Both the position numbers and the translations under genes were made by a program. A DNA stretch of 64,000 nucleotides, taken from contig NZ_WPOO01000005.1 of assembly GCF_009755265.1 (NCBI RefSeq), positions 62,001-126,000 on the forward strand, in the 5' to 3' direction. The number at the start of each line of letters is the position of its first letter. Position 1 is the stretch's first letter. This stretch comes from Adlercreutzia rubneri. GTDB taxonomy: Bacteria; Actinomycetota; Coriobacteriia; Coriobacteriales; Eggerthellaceae. Below the pieces are notes generated by a model that worked only from the letters and a program-made list of their open reading frames with translations, ran no database searches and was not told where the DNA came from. Positions 58,711 through 64,000 of this stretch are shown piece after piece.

Positions 58711-59181
58711 CTAGAAGCGGTAGTGCGAGAACGCACGGTTCGCCTCGGCCATCTTGTACATGTCCTCGCGCTTCTTCACAGCGGCGCCGGTATTGTTGGA
58801 GGCGTCGATGATCTCGTTGGCGAGACGCTCGCGCATGGTGTGCTCCTTGCGCTTGCGGGAGAAGTCGACGATCCAGCGGATCGCCAGCGTGGTGGCGCGA
58901 CGGGAGTTGACCTCCATCGGCACCTGGTAAGTGGCGCCGCCCACGCGCTTCGGCTTGCACTCGAGGGTGGGGCGGACGTTGTCCATGGCCTTCTTGAACA
59001 CGGTCAGCGGATCCTCGCCGGTCTTCTCCTGGACCAGGTCGAAGGCGCCGTAGACGATGTTCTCGGCGATAGACTTCTTGCCGTCAAGCAGAACCTTGTT
59101 GATGAGCTGCGTGACGAGACGGTTGTTGAACTTTGCGTCCGGCTGCGTTTCGCGACGGACTGCTGCTGCACGACGCGGCAT
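58711..59181 (-). CDS. rpsG: 30S ribosomal protein S7
   Basis: Protein of 156 residues; start MPRRAAAVRRETQPD, the longer frame upstream being rejected. KVLLDGKKSIAENIVYGA and the C-terminal KREDMYKMAEANRAFSHYRF are diagnostic. S7 nucleates the small-subunit head and in E. coli regulates this operon. Confidence 0.97.
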   Translation of the reverse strand: MPRRAAAVRRETQPDAKFNNRLVTQLINKVLLDGKKSIAENIVYGAFDLVQEKTGEDPLTVFKKAMDNVRPTLECKPKRVGGATYQVPMEVNSRRATTLAIRWIVDFSRKRKEHTMRERLANEIIDASNNTGAAVKKREDMYKMAEANRAFSHYRF

Positions 59182-59286
59182 GTAGTTACTCCTTTTGCTT
59201 CTGCGCGCTTCGGGATGCTTTGCCGGCATCCATTAGGTCGGCGGGTTTCTAGCCCGACTTCTCCGACCCGCGCGACTTAACGAACG

Positions 59287-59658
59287 TTATTTCGGGCGCT
59301 TAGCGCCATAGCGGCTGCGAGCCTGCTTGCGGTTGTCCACCGCAGCGCAGTCGAGCGCCGCGCGGATGACCTTGTAACGGACACCGGGAAGGTCCCTTAC
59401 ACGGCCGCCGCGGATGAGCACCATGGAGTGCTCCTGGAGGTTGTGGCCCTCGCCGGGGATGTAGGCCGTGACCTCCATACCGTTGACGAGACGCACACGG
59501 CAGACCTTGCGAAGAGCGGAGTTCGGCTTCTTGGGGGTCGTGGTGTACACGCGGGTGCACACGCCGCGCTTCTGCGGGTTGCCCTTGAGCGCCGGGGTCT
59601 TCGACTTGTCGACCGTCTTCTTGCGGCCCTTGCGGACCAGCTGGTTAATTGTAGGCAA
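59287..59658 (-). CDS. rpsL: 30S ribosomal protein S12
   Basis: Protein of 123 residues starting at a TTG codon (PTINQLVRKGRKK follows), with AGGAAAGG 9 nt upstream; no in-frame ATG fits the family start. The streptomycin-site segments TPKKPNSALRK and LPGVRYKVIRAALDC are wild type in appearance. First gene of the str operon. Confidence 0.96.
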   Translation of the reverse strand: MPTINQLVRKGRKKTVDKSKTPALKGNPQKRGVCTRVYTTTPKKPNSALRKVCRVRLVNGMEVTAYIPGEGHNLQEHSMVLIRGGRVRDLPGVRYKVIRAALDCAAVDNRKQARSRYGAKRPK

Positions 59659-59705
59659 GACTCTTTTCCTTTCCTTTTTCCACGGGCTTGCACTGCACAA
59701 AACAA

Positions 59706-59722
59706 GCGCCTCTGTGAGGCGC
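59706..59722 (-). other. 5'-end hairpin of the rpsL transcript
   Basis: Perfect GCGCCTC/GAGGCGC stem with a 3-nt loop, at about +2 to +18 of the expected transcript. A hairpin right at the 5' end commonly protects mRNA. Confidence 0.55.
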
Positions 59723-59730
59723 GAGGGGGT

Positions 59731-59759
59731 ATATTACGAGGGTTTCCGCTGTGTGTCAA
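59731..59759 (-). promoter_or_regulatory. Promoter of the rpsL-rplW operon
   Basis: On the minus strand perfect TTGACA (59754-59759), 17-nt spacer, TAATAT (59731-59736). Expected start near 59724, leader about 65 nt. Confidence 0.82.
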
Positions 59760-59761
59760 AC

Positions 59762-59787
59762 GCCACGCACCCGGGCGTATCCATCCC
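59762..59787 (-). repeat. 26-bp repeat shared by two ribosomal operon starts, copy B
   Basis: It matches 37273-37298 at 23 of 26 positions in the same orientation. Here it lies just upstream of the -35 element. Confidence 0.6.
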
Positions 59788-59856
59788 CTCCGGCGAGCGG
59801 CACAATTTGTCCATAATCGCAGGAAATGCAGGCAAGGAAGCCCCACGCACTTCCGA

Positions 59857-59929
59857 CCGACAAGGACTGGCACGCTTTCTCGTAGAGGCCGACGAGGACT
59901 GACGCGCTTTTCCCGTAGGGGCCGACCTT
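59857..59929 (+). repeat. Degenerate tandem repeat of about 35 nt
   Basis: Two neighbouring units share GA-GGACTG, the ACGCTTT/GCGCTTTT stretch and CGTAG-GGCCGAC. The second unit runs into palindromic repeat copy 5; the first looks like a decayed version of it. Confidence 0.45.
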
Positions 59930-59939
59930 GGTCGGCCCT
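59913..59939 (+). repeat. Palindromic repeat, copy 5
   Basis: Stem GGGCCGACC / GGTCGGCCC after the CCGTAGG flank, between the LuxR gene end and the rpsL promoter. It shares the extended CTCCCGACCG 3' flank with copy 2. Confidence 0.8.
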
Positions 59940-59982
59940 CCCGACCGATGAAGGCCAGCGCCCCCGGTCATCTAAACCGACT

Positions 59983-61479
59983 TCAATCGTCATCTATCCC
60001 ATCATCTCCGAAGCCGGAGACGAGATCGATGAGCTCGGCCTTGGAATGGACATCGAGCTTCTGATAAATGTGCCGACGATGAGTAATGGCGGTTCCCTCG
60101 GCAATGAAAAGCACCTCCTGAACGCGACCCAGCCCATGCCCGCGCGCCAGAATGCCCAGAACCTCTGCCTCTCGCTCAGTCAGCGCGTAGACCTCAGCCA
60201 CGGCCGCGACCCGCTCATCGAAAGGCGTACCGCCGTCAGCAGACTCCGCCTCTTTGCCCCCTGCGGCAGTTACGGCCCTCTTGTAGGCCCGCGCCAAACT
60301 TCCGCGCGTCAACACCACATCCGACGCGATAACAGCAAGCACCATGGCCGCGATGGCCGTCACGCTCACGTGGCCCTGGAGATCGAGGCTCTCCATCATA
60401 AGCGCCAAACTCGACCCCAAAGCCGCGCCCAGAGCAAGCGCGCCCAGAGCCACACCCCACACGATAGCAAAAGGTACGCGAATCTGCCCGGCCGCCTCCG
60501 CCGCGATTCCCACCACCAAGGAAAGGTACACCCACAGAGCCACCGCCGAGGCCCCCATGGCAAAGCGCAGGGAGAACTCGCTTCCGGCATCGAAGGGGTA
60601 AAAAGCCACAAGTATCGGTATGGCCACAAAGCGCAGAAGGAGCAGCCAGCTGAATCCCTGTTTGAGCAGCGCCTTTGCCACAACCTCGACCACGAGGGAG
60701 ATAACGACGCCCGAAAGGCTCAAAAACCACGTCCACGACAGGGCGTGACCGTGACGCGCAATGAGAAACTGCGTGATCATCAGGGCGAAGACAAGGCCGA
60801 ACAGGCCATAGGACGCGATAATGCGAACAAAAGCCCCCTGCAGATGCGTCACTGGCGAAGAGGTTTTAGCAGCAGCCTCACCGCGAGACGCCGACACCAT
60901 GAACAAGGCGCTGGACACCGCCGAGAACACGGCGACCACTGCAAGCAGCAACCAGTGGATGCCTATGGACTGAGCGAAGGCCGCCAGCAGGCAGGCAGCG
61001 AGTACGACGAGAAACGAAACCCGGGAGCGCGCCGGAGCATCCAGCCGTCCAAAGCGTTCGCTCCATACCATGGTGAGCAAACCGCCGCCCAAGCCGAGCA
61101 GCGCGCCGGACACGACGCGTAGAACCGCAACTGCCACAGAGGCGCCCCGTTCGGGAACGAGCAGAAGCGCTGCGCCGGCGATGGCAGCCAACGCGCCCGC
61201 AAACGCCCCGAAGACGCCTCGAGACCATTCGTCCCTCCAACGCGCGAAAGACGCTGCGCACGCCGTCGTCCCCAAAACAGCAAGATAAGAAAAGAGAAGG
61301 GGGTTCAGCCCCGACAGCGCCAGATCGCCCCCGCGATACATATCGGCTACCACGCCGACAATGGGAAGCCACGTTTGGGCGCCAATATACCCGAGAACCA
61401 CCAAAAGCCCGCTCTTCTCGGAAGCCCCTCCTAGCCCCTGAGACGGTAGCGCGCCATCGTCCTTCGTAATTCCTACCAT
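59983..61479 (-). CDS. LuxR-family regulator with about 12 membrane segments (flavoprotein module)
   Basis: Protein of 498 residues with GGGAGGG 6 nt before the ATG. About twelve membrane segments occupy residues 20-410. The C-terminal helix-turn-helix (LTEREAEVLGILARGHGLGRVQEVLFIAEG) has an unusual middle, with GLGRVQE where KxIAE is typical. It is only distantly similar to the other two LuxR proteins. It diverges from the hexahaem gene and probably controls the cytochrome-flavoprotein pair, an arrangement known for E. lenta reductases such as cgr. Confidence 0.85.
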   Translation of the reverse strand: MVGITKDDGALPSQGLGGASEKSGLLVVLGYIGAQTWLPIVGVVADMYRGGDLALSGLNPLLFSYLAVLGTTACAASFARWRDEWSRGVFGAFAGALAAIAGAALLLVPERGASVAVAVLRVVSGALLGLGGGLLTMVWSERFGRLDAPARSRVSFLVVLAACLLAAFAQSIGIHWLLLAVVAVFSAVSSALFMVSASRGEAAAKTSSPVTHLQGAFVRIIASYGLFGLVFALMITQFLIARHGHALSWTWFLSLSGVVISLVVEVVAKALLKQGFSWLLLLRFVAIPILVAFYPFDAGSEFSLRFAMGASAVALWVYLSLVVGIAAEAAGQIRVPFAIVWGVALGALALGAALGSSLALMMESLDLQGHVSVTAIAAMVLAVIASDVVLTRGSLARAYKRAVTAAGGKEAESADGGTPFDERVAAVAEVYALTEREAEVLGILARGHGLGRVQEVLFIAEGTAITHRRHIYQKLDVHSKAELIDLVSGFGDDGIDDD

Positions 61480-61751
61480 CGCCGACCCTCCCGTATCGAT
61501 GTGCGGTCAAGGGCAGTATAGCAAGGGCAAGGCCGAGAACCACCCACAATCTGTCCTTCGTCATCCCTTATTCCACCTGGTCTTTCATCCTTTTCAGATG
61601 ATGGCTTGGCAGCAAAATAATCTGTCTCCTCCCGCGAAGCATCGGCTTTGGATGATGGCATTTCGGCGACGAGGACGCACAATGCCGCCCATCGAATTCA
61701 ATCCGGCGGGACGACGAGAGAGCCGCCGGAGCCACTTGGAAGGAGAGAAGC
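61480..61751. other. Divergent control region, LuxR and hexahaem genes
   Basis: No gene. A 9-bp direct repeat GATGATGGC occurs at 61596 and 61650, and a short TCATC/GATGA dyad near 61584. No TCAA-N-TTGA dyad like those of modules 1 and 2 was seen, and no strong promoter was identified. Confidence 0.35.
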
Positions 61752-62384
61752 ATGGCTCACGTATCCCTGCGCAAGATCGTTCTTGCCTCCGCTGTCGCGG
61801 GTGTCATCGCACTTATGTCCCTGGGCACTGTCGGCTGCGCCCCGAAAACGGCAGATCTCAGCGAAACGGGCAGCGGCTCACAGGCTGAAGCCGACGAGAA
61901 CGCCGCAATGACAGGGGACTTCGCGTTCTCCGCAGATACCGACTGCACCACCTGCCACAGCACCGAGGGCGACTCGCTCGGCGACGCGACGATGCCCGCA
62001 TCTAACCATGCGACGCAGGAGTGCACCACCTGCCATAGCGACATCGACAGCCTGGCGACCGCCCACGATGGCGTGCAGTTCGGCGACAAGACGCCCAAAC
62101 GGCTGAAAAAGACCACCATCGATACCACCGCCTGCTTCAGCAGCGGCTGCCACGGCAGCCAGGAGGATCTGGCCGCCAAGACCGAATCCTGCGCCGTTCT
62201 CACCGACACCAACGGCACCGTGGTAAACCCCCACGCCCTGCCCGAGAACGAGGATCACGCGACCATCGACTGCGGCAGCTGCCACAGCATGCACTCCGAC
62301 GACGCTGTCGAGGACACCGCAAAGAAGGCCTGCAAGGGCTGCCACCACATGGACGTCTACGAGTGCAACACCTGCCACGAGTAG
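61752..62384 (+). CDS. Multihaem c-type cytochrome lipoprotein, six haem sites
   Basis: Protein of 210 residues; ATG preceded by GGAAGGAGAGAAG. The signal ends in GTVGC (Cys29), a lipoprotein site. Five CxxCH motifs stand at 65, 91, 174, 194 and 205. A sixth site at 128-134 is CFSSGCH, with four residues between the cysteines. Spacing and the many histidines resemble the haem domain of flavocytochrome c. It should carry electrons from the membrane to the flavoprotein encoded next, as Cgr1 does for Cgr2 in Eggerthella lenta; that analogy is by architecture only. Confidence 0.85.
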   Translation: MAHVSLRKIVLASAVAGVIALMSLGTVGCAPKTADLSETGSGSQAEADENAAMTGDFAFSADTDCTTCHSTEGDSLGDATMPASNHATQECTTCHSDIDSLATAHDGVQFGDKTPKRLKKTTIDTTACFSSGCHGSQEDLAAKTESCAVLTDTNGTVVNPHALPENEDHATIDCGSCHSMHSDDAVEDTAKKACKGCHHMDVYECNTCHE

Positions 62385-62412
62385 CCTTTGCAACCATTTA
62401 TTTACCCCGGTT

Positions 62413-62458
62413 CCGCCTGGACCCCGTCAATCCCTCCCTCAGCGGGGTCCAGGTGCGG
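62413..62458 (+). other. Intercistronic hairpin between cytochrome and flavoprotein genes
   Basis: CCTGGACCCCG (62416-62426) pairs perfectly with CGGGGTCCAGG (62443-62453), with flanking partial pairing. No T-run follows, so processing or partial attenuation is likelier than full termination. Confidence 0.55.
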
Positions 62459-62528
62459 CCAATCCCAACTTTGGCATCGTCCGCATCCAAGCGGATGGCA
62501 TAGCAACCCTACCAAAAAGGAGGAAAAC

Positions 62529-64000
62529 ATGGAGGAAGTATCTCGCCGTTCGTTTCTGAAGGGCTCCGCCCTGGCTGCCGCCGGGGTTGCCGGCGCCACC
62601 GCCCTGGCCGGGTGCGCCGGCAATGACGCTGCGCTCTCTGACACCGGCAGCACCCCCGAGTGGATGCCCGAGACCTGGGACTACGAGACCGACGTGCTCG
62701 TAATCGGCTACGGCGGAGCGGGCCTGTGGGCCGGCATCACCGCCTACGACGAGGGTGCCCAGGTGCTCTACCTTGAGAAATCACCGTTCCGCGGCGGCGG
62801 ATCCTCGTCAATCAACATGGGCCAGTGGACCGCCCCCCACGACGCCGACGCAGCCGCCCAGTTCGCTTTCGAGGCGTTCCACGGCCAGACCCCCATGGAA
62901 GTCTGCCAGGCATGGGCCGACGAGGCCGTGCAGAACCCCGACTACGCCGACGAGTACGGTCTCGAGTACTCTCTCGGTGACAGCCCCCGCGCCGAGTACG
63001 ACATCTTCACCGGCTACGAAGAGATGTATGTGGGCCAGGGCGACGGCTACGGCGCCGGTTTCTTCGAGGCCATGGACCAGCATCGTCAAGACCGCGGCAT
63101 CGAGGTGCTGTTCGAGTGCCATGACGAGGAGCTCATCCAGAACCCCGTCACCAAGGAAATCATCGGCTGCTACACCCTCATGGGCGACGACGCCAAGCCC
63201 AAGGCCGTGAAGGCCTCCAAGGGCGTCATTCTGTGCACCGGCGGCTTCGAATTCAACGAGGAGCTACAGGCCAAGTACCTGAAGTGCTATCCCATGCGCG
63301 GCTTCTACGGTTGGAAGTACAACACCGGCGACGGCATCACCATGGCCCAGAAGGTAGGTGCCGACCTGTGGCACATGCAGCAGGTCTGCGGCGGCGATGA
63401 CGCCTGGTTCGACGACCCGGAGATCGTGCCCGGCGGAGTGTCCGTGGGCAGCCCTACCCCCAACTACATCAAGGTCTCGCGCCTGGGCGACCGCTGGGGC
63501 AACGAGGAGGTCTTCAGCCCCCATGGCGGCTGGAAGCCCTACGCTAACTTCGATGAGGAAATCTGCGACTTCGACCGCATTCCTTCCTGGTACATCTTCG
63601 ACCAGACCTCCTTCGACGGCGGCTCTTGGGGCGGCATGGTCGGCGGCGCCGCCACCGAGAACGGCGGCATGGGCATCGGCTACATGACCGAGGGTCTCGA
63701 TCCCGAACTCGGTGGCTGGGCCGGATGGTCTGCCGACAACAAATGGGAGCTCGAGCGTGGCTGGATTACCACCGGCGCCACCCTGGACGAGCTGGCCGCC
63801 AACATCGCCGCCAGCAAATGGGACGACAAGATGGACGCTGAGAAGCTGAAGGCCTCCGTTGCCCGCTGGAACGAGCTGTGCGACAAGGGCGCTGACGAGG
63901 ACTTCGGCCGCCAGCAGCTGGCAAAGGTCGAGACCGGTCCGTTCTACGCCATTCCGCTGTACCCGGGCATCTGCAATACCATCGGCGGTGCTCGCCGCAA
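62529..64000 (+). CDS. Tat-exported FAD-dependent reductase, fumarate-reductase/urocanate-reductase-like (3' end outside window)
   Basis: 490 residues are visible; ATG follows AGGAGG at 5 nt. SRRSFLKG is a Tat motif and LAGC a lipobox. The FAD dinucleotide fold is VLVIGYGGAGLWAGITAYDEGA (about residues 58-79) with the acidic LEK after it. GGGSSSINMGQW is the flavin-contact loop, and ILCTGGFEFN closes the FAD domain. The family reduces C=C bonds in compounds such as fumarate, urocanate, cinnamates or steroid lactones, taking electrons from a multihaem partner, which is encoded just upstream. The catalytic Arg region cannot be fully judged because the chain is cut. Confidence 0.88.
   Translation, partial: MEEVSRRSFLKGSALAAAGVAGATALAGCAGNDAALSDTGSTPEWMPETWDYETDVLVIGYGGAGLWAGITAYDEGAQVLYLEKSPFRGGGSSSINMGQWTAPHDADAAAQFAFEAFHGQTPMEVCQAWADEAVQNPDYADEYGLEYSLGDSPRAEYDIFTGYEEMYVGQGDGYGAGFFEAMDQHRQDRGIEVLFECHDEELIQNPVTKEIIGCYTLMGDDAKPKAVKASKGVILCTGGFEFNEELQAKYLKCYPMRGFYGWKYNTGDGITMAQKVGADLWHMQQVCGGDDAWFDDPEIVPGGVSVGSPTPNYIKVSRLGDRWGNEEVFSPHGGWKPYANFDEEICDFDRIPSWYIFDQTSFDGGSWGGMVGGAATENGGMGIGYMTEGLDPELGGWAGWSADNKWELERGWITTGATLDELAANIAASKWDDKMDAEKLKASVARWNELCDKGADEDFGRQQLAKVETGPFYAIPLYPGICNTIGGARR

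Noticed and set aside
56533..59280. A 915-codon plus-strand frame opposite fusA and rpsG.
   Set aside because: It spans two real genes antisense and has no recognisable domain or ribosome site.
61596..61658. The GATGATGGC direct repeat as a LuxR operator.
   Set aside because: The units are 54 bp apart, lack dyad symmetry and do not resemble the palindromes of the other two LuxR modules, so the evidence is too weak.
1..64000. CRISPR arrays, tRNA or rRNA genes, prophage or insertion sequences.
   Set aside because: No regularly spaced repeats, cloverleaf-like segments, rRNA stretches, integrase or transposase genes were found by reading both strands; short repeats present are few and irregularly placed.

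Overview
The window is high-GC bacterial chromosome. It most resembles the family Eggerthellaceae (Actinomycetota, Coriobacteriia: Eggerthella, Gordonibacter, Adlercreutzia and relatives). This placement is inferred from gene content, not from any search. The pointers are Tat-exported molybdopterin enzymes and a Tat-exported lipoprotein flavoprotein with a multihaem partner, three many-pass membrane proteins ending in a LuxR helix-turn-helix, pyruvate:ferredoxin oxidoreductase, and zinc-type S14. No tRNA, rRNA, CRISPR array, transposase or phage gene was seen.

Layout. 1-3.8 kb: the end of an ATP-grasp ligase, an Asp/Glu racemase and an asparagine synthase, a set that fits building and amidating a D-aspartate peptidoglycan cross-bridge. 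3.9-5.3 kb: a slipin and its GntR regulator. 5.4-10.6 kb: a DMSO-reductase-family operon (catalytic subunit, four-cluster ferredoxin, chaperone, NrfD-type anchor). 10.9-13.1 kb: a haem membrane protein and an AAA/DUF4143 ATPase. 13.5-19.3 kb: a second molybdoenzyme pair with a two-component system whose kinase carries a periplasmic CxxCH haem site. 19.4-27.2 kb: pyruvate:ferredoxin oxidoreductase, a peptide-binding lipoprotein and a large membrane protein. 27.3-37.4 kb: adk, secY and the ribosomal genes rplO back to rplB. 37.4-45.3 kb: YgiQ, trigger factor, an ABC exporter. 45.4-54.3 kb: two tandem paralogous modules, each a LuxR membrane regulator divergent from a triheme cytochrome fused to a sulfite-oxidase-like domain plus a small cysteine-rich exported protein. 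54.6-59.8 kb: rplW, rplD, rplC, rpsJ, fusA, rpsG, rpsL. 60-64 kb: a third LuxR regulator divergent from a hexahaem lipoprotein and a flavoprotein reductase (cut by the window end).

How it fits together. Ribosomal genes that usually form one str-S10-spc-alpha run are split: rplW ends in a strong terminator, and rplB restarts about 17 kb away from its own promoter. The respiratory genes suggest an anaerobe that moves electrons through the membrane to several exported reductases, each with a dedicated regulator.

The least expected signals are: (1) the duplicated triheme/sulfite-oxidase-like modules and two detached partial sulfite-oxidase-like proteins beside them; (2) a small family of palindromic repeats whose stem bases co-vary across five copies, one of which serves as the terminator of the adk end of the ribosomal operon; (3) a 101-nt nested hairpin inserted between rpmD and rplO; (4) paired operator-like palindromes in front of the LuxR-linked modules.
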